Below, piece after piece: positions 18,163-28,214 of a stretch of 64,000 bases of DNA. Source of the DNA: Pectobacterium polonicum (lineage in GTDB: Bacteria > Pseudomonadota > Gammaproteobacteria > Enterobacterales > Enterobacteriaceae). Each line of letters begins with the position of its first letter. The first letter of the stretch is position 1. Location: positions 248,001 through 312,000 of the forward strand of contig NZ_RJTN01000003.1 in the NCBI RefSeq assembly GCF_005497185.1. Direction: 5' to 3'. Both the position numbers and the translations under genes were made by a program. Under the pieces are notes generated by a model. It was not told the DNA's origin. It was given only the letters and a program-made list of their open reading frames with translations, and searched no databases.

Positions 18163-19692
18163 ATGAATCAAATCAATGCGGATCAACCCATACTTGCGCT
18201 TAGCCATATCACTAAACGCTTTGGCGGCAACATTGCGGTTAATGATGTCAGTCTTCAGGTCATGCCTGGCGAGGTACTCGCGCTGCTGGGCGAAAATGGC
18301 GCGGGGAAATCGACAATGATTAAAGTCCTCGCGGGCGTCTACCCCCGCGATGGCGGTGATATTCAATTCCGTGGAACCAGCATAGCGTCAGCCGCAGCGA
18401 TAAAAAGTGATGGCCTCCAGCCTATTGCGTTTATTCATCAGGATCTGGGGCTGATCGAGTGGATGACGGTGGCGGAAAACATGGCACTGGTCATGGGGTT
18501 TCCACGCCGTTTTGGATTAATTGACTGGCGGGCGATCCGTAAGCGTGCCAGCCAGGCATTACAGGATGTGGGGATCGCACTCGATCCCGATGCCCGCGTA
18601 TTTGAACTCTCCCGTACGGAAAAATCACTCCTCGCCATCGCACGAGCCGTCGCCGTTAATGCCGAGCTGCTGGTGCTGGATGAACCCACGGCTTCGCTTC
18701 CAGCAAACGATGTCCGCCATCTTTTTTCCGTCATTAACCGACTGCGTGCGAAAAAGGTTGGCATGATTTACGTCACTCACCGACTGGATGAAGTGATCGA
18801 CATCGCCGATCGCGTCTGCGTTATGCGCGATGGTCGCTATATCGCTGGCGGAAAAACGGCGGATTATTCGCTGCGCGATCTGGTGCAATTGATTGTCGGC
18901 GAAGCGATGCCCGGCGATCAGCGTGAACCTTTACCAGCCGCTTCCTCTCCCGTTCTCCAGGTAAAAAATGTCACCGTAGGCGATATCGGCCCGGTCAGCT
19001 TTAGCCTGCAACCGGGAGAAATGCTCGCGCTGGCCGGTCTGCGCGGCGCGGGTCAGGAAGAAATCGGTCGTTTGCTGTTCGGACTACGTCAATGCGACAG
19101 CGGAGAAATTCAGTTTCGTGATGCACCTTACCACGCCAGTTCACCGCAACAGGCGATGGCTCACGGCATCTCGCTGGTCGCAGGCGATCGCACCAATGAA
19201 AGTCTGGTGATGTCGATGAGCGTGCGCGAGAACCTGTTTATCAACCCCTGCGCCAGCGGACACAAGCTCTTTTCGCGCTACAGCCGTCGTGAAGAGATAG
19301 GGGCAAGCTGGTGGAAAGTGCAGTTGTTCGATGTCCGCCCTAAAAACGTCAATATCGACATCAGTGCGCTATCCGGTGGCAACCAACAGAAAGTGGTGAT
19401 GGCACGCTGGATGCACCTCGGCGCACCGCTGCTGATCCTCGAAGATCCCACTGCGGGCGTTGATGTCGGTGCACGTGCCGAAATTTACCATCTATTAAAT
19501 AAGTCACTGGCCGAGGGCGTCGCCGTGCTGGTGATCTCCAATGATTTCGAGGAAATCGCCCACATTTGCAACCGTGCACTGGTTTTCAATCGAGGCAGTG
19601 TCGTCGGCGAACTCAAGAATCAGCAGGTCTCTTTCGCCAACTTATTAGAACTGGCGTCTGCCAGCGCGGGAGAAACCACGGCTTCGGCCTGA
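18163..19692 (+). CDS. Sugar ABC importer, double ATPase subunit (RbsA/MglA type)
   Basis: This 509-residue protein has two ABC domains, as in carbohydrate uptake CUT2 systems. In the first, Walker A is GENGAGKST at about 43-51, and Walker B is LLVLDEPTASLP, but the signature is degenerate (ELSRTEKSLLAIARA instead of LSGGQ). In the second, the Walker A loop is degenerate (GLRGAGQEE), while the signature LSGGNQQKVVMARW and Walker B LLILEDPTAGVD are intact. Such asymmetry is usual in this family. The ATG at 18163 was chosen over one at 18139 because it matches the family N-terminus and has AAGG upstream. The substrate is unknown but context suggests a plant sugar acid or lactone. Confidence 0.92.
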   Translation: MNQINADQPILALSHITKRFGGNIAVNDVSLQVMPGEVLALLGENGAGKSTMIKVLAGVYPRDGGDIQFRGTSIASAAAIKSDGLQPIAFIHQDLGLIEWMTVAENMALVMGFPRRFGLIDWRAIRKRASQALQDVGIALDPDARVFELSRTEKSLLAIARAVAVNAELLVLDEPTASLPANDVRHLFSVINRLRAKKVGMIYVTHRLDEVIDIADRVCVMRDGRYIAGGKTADYSLRDLVQLIVGEAMPGDQREPLPAASSPVLQVKNVTVGDIGPVSFSLQPGEMLALAGLRGAGQEEIGRLLFGLRQCDSGEIQFRDAPYHASSPQQAMAHGISLVAGDRTNESLVMSMSVRENLFINPCASGHKLFSRYSRREEIGASWWKVQLFDVRPKNVNIDISALSGGNQQKVVMARWMHLGAPLLILEDPTAGVDVGARAEIYHLLNKSLAEGVAVLVISNDFEEIAHICNRALVFNRGSVVGELKNQQVSFANLLELASASAGETTASA

Positions 19693-19782
19693 ATGACACG
19701 TTATTGCGCAGGCGAACTGAATCAACAGTAAAAAATTCAGACGCTCACACAGCCTCACCTGTTCGAAGGAAGGAAGAAAATA

Positions 19783-20913
19783 ATGTCTAATAAAACATCA
19801 GTAAAATCAACGGCGCTAGAGCAACGCGTGAGTCTGGCACAGGATGGTGCAGGCCCCTGGCTGATGCAAATTCTGACCCGCTATGGCCTGCTGCTGCTGT
19901 GCATCGCGCTGGTTATTCTATTTTCACTCGCCACGCCATCGTTCGCTTCCATGTTGACGCTACAGGCAATCCTCTCCAGCAAAGCCAAAATCGCCCTGCT
20001 GGCACTGGCCGCGACCATTCCCATGATCGTCGGAAAAATCGATCTCAACGTCGGTTTCGGCATCGTGCTCTGGCACATTCTGGCGATTACGCTTCAGGTG
20101 GAATACGGCTTCTCATGGCAGATGGCCGTGCTGACAGTGCTGGTCATTTCCGCGCTATACGGCTTGCTCAACGGCATTCTGGTGGCATTGGCCGATATCG
20201 ATAGCTTCGTCGCCACGCTGGGTTCCGGCACCGTACTGTACGCCGTAGCCCTGTGGCACTCGGGCGGCCGCCAGATCGTCGGCGATCTGCCTGATGCCTT
20301 CATTGCTCTGCACCATACCGAGATCGGCGGAATCCCTATCGTGGCCTTCTATGTCCTGCTTGTCGCCATTGTCTTATGGCTCGTCACTGAGCATACGCCG
20401 CTTGGTCGCTGCATGTATGCCGTAGGCGGCAACCCAGCAGCAGCACGGCTCAATGGGATTTCCGTTAATCGTTTTACTATCGGTGCCTTCATCGTATCAA
20501 GCGTATTGACGGGTTTTAGCGGCGTATTAATCGCCGCAGAACAAGGCGTCGGGCAGGCCAGCGTCGGTATGGATTATCTCTTGCCCGCGCTGGTTGGTGC
20601 ATTCCTTGGCAGTACCACGCTTCGCCCCGGCCGCGTTAACGTCTGGGGAACGGTAATCGGTATCGCCATTCTTGCGATTGGCATCGCCGGTATCCAGCAA
20701 TTTGGCGGCGAATTCTGGGTTGAGCCGTTGTTTAACGGGGCCACACTGCTGCTTTCCATCACGCTGGCAGGCTATGCCCAGCGCCGCCGCTTACTGAATC
20801 AAAAAGCCGTACAACGCCGTCAGGCTGACACACCCGAGCGCCACCACCAGGAGTCTTCTCATCAGAAAAACACGCCACCAGAAAACAATAACCATAACGT
20901 GACACATCCCTAA
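19783..20913 (+). CDS. Sugar ABC importer, permease (RbsC type)
   Basis: This 376-residue inner-membrane protein is a CUT2 permease with about eight to ten hydrophobic segments between residues 30 and 330; the conserved loop VGGNPAAARLNGISVNRFTIGAFIVSS links permease to ATPase. The last 45 or so residues (after LAGYAQRRRLL) are a hydrophilic tail rich in Gln, His, Asn and Pro, which is longer than usual for the family. GGAAGG precedes the start. A 90-bp gap separates it from the ATPase gene and 14 bp from the binding-protein gene, so the three form one operon. Confidence 0.92.
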   Translation: MSNKTSVKSTALEQRVSLAQDGAGPWLMQILTRYGLLLLCIALVILFSLATPSFASMLTLQAILSSKAKIALLALAATIPMIVGKIDLNVGFGIVLWHILAITLQVEYGFSWQMAVLTVLVISALYGLLNGILVALADIDSFVATLGSGTVLYAVALWHSGGRQIVGDLPDAFIALHHTEIGGIPIVAFYVLLVAIVLWLVTEHTPLGRCMYAVGGNPAAARLNGISVNRFTIGAFIVSSVLTGFSGVLIAAEQGVGQASVGMDYLLPALVGAFLGSTTLRPGRVNVWGTVIGIAILAIGIAGIQQFGGEFWVEPLFNGATLLLSITLAGYAQRRRLLNQKAVQRRQADTPERHHQESSHQKNTPPENNNHNVTHP

Positions 20914-20927
20914 CAGGAGCACACCCT

Positions 20928-22028
20928 ATGAAACGTTTATTGCTGTTATCAGGACTGACCACCGTGTTATTAAGCAGCCAGTCAACGTGGGCTGACAGCT
21001 ATCTCGATCAGGCAACAGCGGCCGTTGCAAAAGCGACCGCCAGCAGCACGCAGTGGGATGGCCCGACTCAGGGGCCGCAATTGCAGCCGAATAAGAAGAT
21101 TATTTTTATTGCTTCCGACATGAAAAATGGCGGCGTTCAAGGCGTGCAGCAGGGGCTAAGCGAAGCAGCCAAAGCCGCAGGCTGGAAGCTGGAAACGCTG
21201 GACGGCGGCGGATCGGTCAAAGATCAGTTGGCCTCGCTCAATCAGGCGATCGCTCAGAAGCCAGATGGCATTGTGATTGGCGGTTGGAACCCGAACGTTG
21301 CAAAAATCCCGCTGAAGAAAGCCATTCAGCAAGGCATTGTTCTGACAGCATGGCACGCCGTGCCCGAACCGGGTCCGCTGCCTAAATACGATATTTTCTA
21401 CAATGTGACATCCGATTCAAATGATGTCGCCCGTATCGCTGCACAATACGCCGTCGTTAAATCAGGTGGAAAAGCCAATGTCTTAATCTTTACCGATTCC
21501 CTTTATCAAATCGCTCTTGATAAAGCCAACGTCATGAAAGACGAGATCGGTAAATGCAGCGGCTGCAAAGTCGTGGAATTCATCGATACACCGCTCGCCG
21601 ATACCGCAAACCGCATGCCTGCCATGACGTTTAGTCTGTTGCAGAAATACGGCGACAGCTTCCAGTATTCGCTGGCAATTAACGACCTGTATTTTGATTT
21701 CATGGCACCGTCGTTAAAAACAGCTGGGAAAGGCGGTAAAAATGCACCGTACAACATTTCGGCGGGCGATGGTTCCATTTCTGCCTATCAGCGTATTCGT
21801 TCCGGCGATAGCCAATCAGCCACCGTGCCTGAACCCCTGAAGCTGCACGGCTGGCAGTTGCTGGATGAGTTTAACCGCGCCTTTGCCAAACAACCGCCTT
21901 CTGGCTATGTCACCCCGGCACATTTGGTGACCGCCGAAAACGTCGCGAACGATGGCGGTAATAATAACCTGTATGACCCGCAAAATGATTATCAGGGCCA
22001 TTACCGGGCAATCTGGGGTGTGAAATAA
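20928..22028 (+). CDS. Sugar ABC importer, periplasmic substrate-binding protein
   Basis: This 366-residue protein has a signal peptide of about 22 residues (MKRLLLLSGLTTVLL to STWA|DSY) and a type I periplasmic binding fold (Peripla_BP_4 like). Segments such as IIFIASDMKNGGVQGVQQGLSEA and QLASLNQAIAQKPDGIVIGGW are typical of the first lobe. Two cysteines in KCSGCKVVEF could form a disulphide. It differs from ribose- and galactose-binding proteins, and its ligand cannot be read from sequence. AGGAG lies ten bases upstream of the start. Confidence 0.9.
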   Translation: MKRLLLLSGLTTVLLSSQSTWADSYLDQATAAVAKATASSTQWDGPTQGPQLQPNKKIIFIASDMKNGGVQGVQQGLSEAAKAAGWKLETLDGGGSVKDQLASLNQAIAQKPDGIVIGGWNPNVAKIPLKKAIQQGIVLTAWHAVPEPGPLPKYDIFYNVTSDSNDVARIAAQYAVVKSGGKANVLIFTDSLYQIALDKANVMKDEIGKCSGCKVVEFIDTPLADTANRMPAMTFSLLQKYGDSFQYSLAINDLYFDFMAPSLKTAGKGGKNAPYNISAGDGSISAYQRIRSGDSQSATVPEPLKLHGWQLLDEFNRAFAKQPPSGYVTPAHLVTAENVANDGGNNNLYDPQNDYQGHYRAIWGVK

Positions 22029-22042
22029 GTGGAGAGCCCAGC

Positions 22043-22888
22043 ATGACACAACAACTTGAGCGTCTGTGTTCTCCCGCCATCTGGGCCGAAGGCCCGGTAT
22101 GGTTGCCGCAGCAGGATGCCGTGGTCTTTAGCGATGTTAAAGGAAACCGGATGTTTATCTGGTCGCGTAATGGCGACGTCACGCTCTGGCGCTCTCCATC
22201 CCACTACGCCAACGGCAATGCACTTGATGCACAAGGACGCGTCGTGAGCTGCGAGCATGGTCGACGTGGTATCAGCCGTCGTGAGCACAACGGCGATATT
22301 CACGTTCTGGTTGACCGTATTGACGGGAAACGCTTCAACTCGCCAAACGATGTGGCGATCCGTAGCGACGGCACGATCTGGTTTACCGATCCGCCTTATG
22401 GCATTACCAGCGATGACGAAGGCTACAAATCAGAAAGTCAGGTCATTGGCTGCTATGTCTACTGCTTCGATCCGCGCGATGGCTCACTCAGCATCGCAGC
22501 CAGCGATCTCCAGCGCCCAAACGGGCTGGCCTTTTCGCCAGATGAAAAATATTTATATGTTGCAGACATGTCGATTATTGATTTCCCAACGCTGGGTCGT
22601 CGCGATCTGCGAATGTATCCGGTTGAGGGAAAGCATCTGGGAGCGGGACAGTTTTTTGCCCGCGTCGAGCCGGGCATTCCCGATGGCTTCTGTGTTGATC
22701 GCACTGGCAATCTGTTTTGCAGTTGCGCTGACGGCATTCTGGTTTTTAGTCCTGAAGGTCATCAGATCGGCAAAATTGATGTACCGGAATGCGTGTCCAA
22801 CTGCACCATCGGCGGGCCAGAAGGGAATGAACTGTACATCACGGCAACAACGTCGCTTTACCGTATCGGGATAGAGTCGTACCGGTAA
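22043..22888 (+). CDS. SMP-30/gluconolactonase family lactonase
   Basis: This 281-residue protein is a six-bladed beta-propeller of the SMP-30/gluconolaconase/LRE family, about the usual length. The metal-binding glutamate lies in WAEGPVWLPQQDAVVFSDV at about residue 14, the asparagine in FNSPNDVAIRSDGTIWFTD, and further ligands in RPNGLAFSPDEKYLYVAD and GIPDGFCVDRTGNLF. No signal peptide is seen, so it acts in the cytoplasm. The family opens sugar lactones with a divalent metal. It is last in the ABC operon, 14 bp after the binding-protein gene, which implies that a lactone is imported and hydrolysed. Dehydroascorbate is a candidate by pathway logic. Confidence 0.9.
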   Translation: MTQQLERLCSPAIWAEGPVWLPQQDAVVFSDVKGNRMFIWSRNGDVTLWRSPSHYANGNALDAQGRVVSCEHGRRGISRREHNGDIHVLVDRIDGKRFNSPNDVAIRSDGTIWFTDPPYGITSDDEGYKSESQVIGCYVYCFDPRDGSLSIAASDLQRPNGLAFSPDEKYLYVADMSIIDFPTLGRRDLRMYPVEGKHLGAGQFFARVEPGIPDGFCVDRTGNLFCSCADGILVFSPEGHQIGKIDVPECVSNCTIGGPEGNELYITATTSLYRIGIESYR

Positions 22889-22911
22889 AACCGCGCGTAT
22901 GGGGTAGCGAA

Positions 22912-22939
22912 CAGGGTGAGGCTCTCACCCTGCTTTTTC
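22912..22939 (+). terminator. Terminator of the ABC-lactonase operon
   Basis: A perfect 9-bp stem CAGGGTGAG/CTCACCCTG with loop GCT is followed by CTTTTTC, 24 bases after the lactonase stop. It separates this operon from yiaK. Confidence 0.9.
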
Positions 22940-22964
22940 ACGTCTGTATTCCGCGAACCGCCCA

Positions 22965-22986
22965 AAATGCGGCACCGATCACAAAG
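22965..22986. promoter_or_regulatory. CRP-like site upstream of yiaK
   Basis: AAATGCGG-N5-GATCACAAAG contains one perfect half-site TCACA and a weak partner TGCGG, spaced by six. It is centred about 99 bases before the yiaK operator, as in the ABC control region. Confidence 0.45.
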
Positions 22987-23041
22987 TCACCACATTAAAA
23001 TAACCACCTGTTTTTAAATGAAAATTTAACACACTCTCGTT

Positions 23042-23070
23042 TTGACTTCATGCAAGCACAGGTATAGCAT
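23042..23070 (+). promoter_or_regulatory. Putative yiaK promoter
   Basis: TTGACT at 23042 and TAGCAT at 23065-23070 are 17 bases apart (TATAGC two bases earlier is an alternative -10). The operator begins five bases after TAGCAT, the same geometry as the ABC operon promoter. Confidence 0.6.
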
Positions 23071-23074
23071 TTAT

Positions 23075-23107
23075 TTGAAATGCAATTTCGCATAATGAAA
23101 TATGACG
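23075..23107. promoter_or_regulatory. Putative YiaJ operator, copy 2
   Basis: This 33-bp site is the partner of 17987-18019 (28 of 33 identical). The GAAAT-N3-ATTTC palindrome and the following GCATAATGAAATATG are conserved, while the perfect second palindrome of copy 1 is slightly broken. It ends 38 bases before the yiaK start codon. Confidence 0.7.
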
Positions 23108-23145
23108 AATAAAAAGCAATCTAATTATCGTCATGGAGACGCGTT

Positions 23146-24632
<1,487 letters not shown>

Positions 24633-24660
24633 TCGTTTCTGATTTTGCCATGTAACGCGA

Positions 24661-24680
24661 CACATGCCTGCGGGCATGTG
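24661..24680. other. Intra-operon hairpin between yiaL and the MFS gene
   Basis: CACATGCC-TGCG-GGCATGTG forms a perfect 8-bp stem with a tetraloop in the 121-bp gap. No T-run follows. It could act as an RNA processing or stability element, or as partial attenuation between the upstream enzymes and the transporter. Confidence 0.55.
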
Positions 24681-24753
24681 CGGGGATCGCTACGCGCGAA
24701 AAAGCCCAAAGTGAAGCACGCCATGCACGTAACATATTGAAGGGTAAAGTGAT

Positions 24754-26055
24754 ATGAATACAGCCACAGTTTCATCTAGCCAGCCCACAGCGGCAAACAT
24801 TCCTCGATTACGCTGGTTGCGGATCGTTCCCCCCATTTTGATTACCTGCATTATTTCCTATATGGATCGCGTCAACATTGCCTTCGCGATGCCGGGCGGT
24901 ATGGATGACGAATTGGGTATTACGGCATCGATGGCCGGACTCGCTGGCGGGATCTTCTTCATCGGCTATCTGTTTTTACAAGTGCCGGGCGGCAAACTCG
25001 CCGTACACGGCAACGGTAAAAAGTTTATCGGCTGGTCACTGCTGGCCTGGGCCGTCATTTCAGTGTTAACCGGTCTGGTGACCAATCAGTATCAGTTGCT
25101 GTTTTTACGCTTTGCGCTGGGGGTCTCTGAAGGCGGTATGCTCCCGGTGGTGCTCACGATGATCAGCAACTGGTTCCCGGATAAAGAGCGTGGCCGCGCC
25201 AACGCGATTGTCATCATGTTTGTGCCTATCGCCGGCATTTTGACCGCCCCGCTTTCTGGCTGGGTCATCACCACCTGGGACTGGCGCATGCTGTTTCTGG
25301 TTGAAGGAGGGTTCTCGCTGGTGGTTATGCTGCTGTGGTGGTTTACCATCAGCAACCGCCCGCAGGAAGCGAAATGGATTTCACAGGCAGAAAAAGAGTA
25401 TTTGATCAACACGTTGCAGGAAGAACAAGCGGCTCTGCAAGGCAAAACCGTCCGTAATGCCTCTCTAAGCCGGGTGCTGCGCGAAAAGTTGATGTGGCAG
25501 TTAATTTTGGTGAATTTCTTTTACCAGACAGGCATTTACGGTTACACCCTGTGGTTGCCCACCATCCTGAAAGGGCTGACTAACGGCAATATGGAACAAG
25601 TCGGTATGCTGGCTATTTTGCCTTATATCGGTGCAATCATCGGCATGTTCACCATCTCCTATCTATCCGATAACTCAGGAAAACGTAAGGTCTTCGTCGC
25701 ACTACCGCTCGCCTGTTTTGCCATCTGCATGGCGCTGTCCGTCTTGCTCAAAAGCCATATCTGGTGGTCCTATGCCGCGCTAGTCGGCTGCGGCGTCTTC
25801 ATTCAGGCGGCTGCGGGCGTGTTCTGGACCATTCCTCCCAAGCTGTTTGATGCCGAAGTCGCTGGCGGTGCGCGCGGTGTCATTAACGCGCTCGGTAATC
25901 TCGGTGGCTTCTGCGGCCCTTATATGGTCGGCGTCCTGATTTCAGCCTTTAACAAAGACGTTGGGGTCTACAGTTTGGCTATCTCGCTGGCGATTGCCGC
26001 CGTACTGGCCATGATGCTGCCACCGCGCTGCGATGAGTCCACGGAGGCAGCATGA
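24754..26055 (+). CDS. MFS transporter, anion:cation symporter family (YiaX2-like)
   Basis: This 433-residue protein has about 12 membrane segments and the ACS-family N-terminal signature ILITCIISYMDRVNIAFAMP. The loop FPDKERGRANA matches the family pattern after TM4. Relatives such as GudP, ExuT and GarP import sugar acids with protons. It sits where E. coli K-12 has the TRAP transporter yiaMNO; an MFS gene in this position is known from Klebsiella (yiaX2, linked to ascorbate use, from memory). It overlaps lyxK by four bases (ATGA), showing translational coupling. Confidence 0.92.
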   Translation: MNTATVSSSQPTAANIPRLRWLRIVPPILITCIISYMDRVNIAFAMPGGMDDELGITASMAGLAGGIFFIGYLFLQVPGGKLAVHGNGKKFIGWSLLAWAVISVLTGLVTNQYQLLFLRFALGVSEGGMLPVVLTMISNWFPDKERGRANAIVIMFVPIAGILTAPLSGWVITTWDWRMLFLVEGGFSLVVMLLWWFTISNRPQEAKWISQAEKEYLINTLQEEQAALQGKTVRNASLSRVLREKLMWQLILVNFFYQTGIYGYTLWLPTILKGLTNGNMEQVGMLAILPYIGAIIGMFTISYLSDNSGKRKVFVALPLACFAICMALSVLLKSHIWWSYAALVGCGVFIQAAAGVFWTIPPKLFDAEVAGGARGVINALGNLGGFCGPYMVGVLISAFNKDVGVYSLAISLAIAAVLAMMLPPRCDESTEAA

Positions 26056-27560
26056 CGGACTATTTTCTGGGGCTCGACTGCGGCGGCACCTTTATCAAAG
26101 CCGGGATCTATGACGTCACAGGAACAGAATACGGCATCGCCCGCCGCAATCTGCCCATTACCACACCGCAGCCCGGTTGGGCTGAGCGCGACATGCACAC
26201 CCTGTGGCAGACCGCTGCTGAGGTTATTCGCGAACTGCTGGGCAGAGCGGCAATCCCCGCTAGCGCCATTTCCGGCGTAGGGATCTCTGCCCAAGGCAAA
26301 GGGTTATTCTTGCTGGATAAGCATGACAAGCCGCTAGGTAATGCGATGCTGTCATCCGATCAGCGCGCACGTGAACAGGTTCTGGCGTGGCAGCAGGCAG
26401 GGATACCACAAGCGCTTTATCCTCAGACCCGCCAGACGCTGTGGACAGGCCATCCGGTTTCGCTACTGCGGTGGCTTAAAGACCACCAGCCAACGCGCTA
26501 TGCACAAATCGGTACGCTGTTCATGGCACATGACTATCTGCGTTTCTGCCTGACCGGAGAACGGGCTTGTGAAGAAACCAATATCTCCGAATCCAATCTC
26601 TACAACATGGACACGGGTCGCTACGATCCAGCACTGGCAGAACAGCTCGGGATTGCAGAAATCATCGATGCTTTACCGCCGCTTATCGGTTCTGCTGATA
26701 TCGCAGGCCGAATTACCCCAGAAGCGGCACAGCTCACCGGGCTGCGGGCTGGCACCCCCGTCGTCGGCGGATTATTCGATGTGGTTTCTACCGCCCTGTG
26801 CGCAGGCCTTCAGGACGAAACCCGACTCAATGCGGTGATGGGAACATGGTCTGTCACCAGCGGCATCACCGACACGCTCGCCGATGGCTATGACCATCCT
26901 TTTGTGTATGGCCGCCATGCGGAAGCAGGCCGTTATATCGTGCATGAAGCCAGCCCCACGTCTGCCGCCAATCTGGAATGGTTCTGCCAACAATGGGGGC
27001 TGAGTGACGATTTAGGGGTCGATTATGCTCAGCTCAACCGCTGGGTTTCGGATCTGCCTAAAGCAGGCAGCCCCCTACTGTTTGTCCCGTTTTTGTATGG
27101 CTCCAACGCCGGATTAGGGCTCAGCGCCAGCTTCTACGGCCTGCAAGCATTCCACCAGCGAGAACACCTCGTTCAAGCCATTTACGAAGGCGTGGTGTTC
27201 TGCCACATGGCGCATCTGAATCGTATGCGTCAGCGCTTCCCTCACGTGGACGCGTTGCGCATCACCGGCGGCCCTGCCAAGTCTGCCCCTTGGATGCAGA
27301 TGTTCGCGGACGTCAGCGGCCTGCCTGTCGAACTCCCGCGGGTAGAAGAAACCGGCTGTCTGGGTGCGGCGATGGCGGCGATGGTCGGTAGCGGTGCCTT
27401 TAGCGATTTCACCACCGCCCAGCGGGCGCTCTCACCACGAATTACACGCCTTACCCCAGATGAACACGTTCACGCAGCCTACGACAAAAAATACCAACAC
27501 TATCAGGCGCTCGTCGATGCGTTAAAAGCGCTGCAACCCGCCGGTAAGGAGAAACCATGA
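26052..27560 (+). CDS. lyxK: L-xylulose/3-keto-L-gulonate kinase LyxK
   Basis: This 502-residue FGGY-family carbohydrate kinase matches E. coli LyxK throughout: the phosphate 1 motif FLGLDCGGTFIKAGIYD lies at residues 4-20, GISAQGKGLFLLD at about 77-90, the catalytic region in PVVGGLFDVVSTAL and the adenosine motif RITGGPAKSAPWMQM near 400. It phosphorylates 3-keto-L-gulonate (and L-xylulose) with ATP. It is translationally coupled on both sides by four-base overlaps, with the transporter and with yiaQ. Confidence 0.95.
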   Translation: MTDYFLGLDCGGTFIKAGIYDVTGTEYGIARRNLPITTPQPGWAERDMHTLWQTAAEVIRELLGRAAIPASAISGVGISAQGKGLFLLDKHDKPLGNAMLSSDQRAREQVLAWQQAGIPQALYPQTRQTLWTGHPVSLLRWLKDHQPTRYAQIGTLFMAHDYLRFCLTGERACEETNISESNLYNMDTGRYDPALAEQLGIAEIIDALPPLIGSADIAGRITPEAAQLTGLRAGTPVVGGLFDVVSTALCAGLQDETRLNAVMGTWSVTSGITDTLADGYDHPFVYGRHAEAGRYIVHEASPTSAANLEWFCQQWGLSDDLGVDYAQLNRWVSDLPKAGSPLLFVPFLYGSNAGLGLSASFYGLQAFHQREHLVQAIYEGVVFCHMAHLNRMRQRFPHVDALRITGGPAKSAPWMQMFADVSGLPVELPRVEETGCLGAAMAAMVGSGAFSDFTTAQRALSPRITRLTPDEHVHAAYDKKYQHYQALVDALKALQPAGKEKP

Positions 27561-28213
27561 CAACGCAACCCCGCCTGCAACTGGCGCTCGACCACACCCG
27601 ACTGGATGCCGCCCTCACTACCGTGGAATTACTCCACCCTTATGTTGACATCATCGAGGCGGGCACCATTTTGTGCATCAGCGCAGGTATTCAGGCCGTC
27701 AGCCAACTGCGCGAGCGCTGCCCTCACCATGTGCTGGTGGCCGATTTGAAAGTCGCTGACGCGGGCGCAACGCTGGCGGATCAAGCCTTTTCTCACGGCG
27801 CTAACTGGATGACAGTGATCTGCGCCGCACCGCTGCCCACCATGGCTAGCGCGCTGGAAGTGGCAGAGCGTCATCGGGGGGAGATCCAGATTGAGCTATT
27901 CGGTCGCTGGACGCTGGAAGATGCCAAAGCGTGGCGCGCGCTGGGCATCAAACAGGCGATTTACCACCGTGGCCGCGATGCGCAGGCCAGCGGCCAAACC
28001 TGGGGCCAGCAGGATTTGGACACGATGAAAGCCCTCTCTGACCTCGGTATCGAACTGTCTATTACCGGAGGGATTACCCCTGCGGATCTGCCGCTATTCC
28101 GCAATATCGCCGTCACTGCATTCATTGCCGGACGAGCGCTGGCGGAGGCACCTGACCCCGTAAATTCGGCTCGCCAATTCCGCGCCGCCATTGACACCAT
28201 CTGGAGGCCTTAA
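27557..28213 (+). CDS. yiaQ: 3-keto-L-gulonate-6-phosphate decarboxylase
   Basis: This 218-residue protein of the orotidine 5'-phosphate decarboxylase superfamily is the YiaQ/SgbH/UlaD type. The active-site acid cluster lies in [20 protein letters not shown] at about residues 59-78, with GTILCISAG upstream and the phosphate loop [14 protein letters not shown] followed by [13 protein letters not shown]. It converts 3-keto-L-gulonate 6-phosphate to L-xylulose 5-phosphate plus CO2 with magnesium. Two bases separate its stop from the ATG of yiaR. Confidence 0.95.
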   Translation: MTTQPRLQLALDHTRLDAALTTVELLHPYVDIIEAGTILCISAGIQAVSQLRERCPHHVLVADLKVADAGATLADQAFSHGANWMTVICAAPLPTMASALEVAERHRGEIQIELFGRWTLEDAKAWRALGIKQAIYHRGRDAQASGQTWGQQDLDTMKALSDLGIELSITGGITPADLPLFRNIAVTAFIAGRALAEAPDPVNSARQFRAAIDTIWRP

Positions 28214-28214
28214 T

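Noticed and set aside
18600-18660. Degenerate signature motif in the first ABC domain as evidence of a dead ATPase
   Set aside because: Asymmetric, partly degenerate sites are common in RbsA/MglA-type double ATPases, and one composite site looks intact.
18438-18764. Antisense frames inside the ABC ATPase gene
   Set aside because: They mirror GC-rich coding sequence of a clearly conserved protein.
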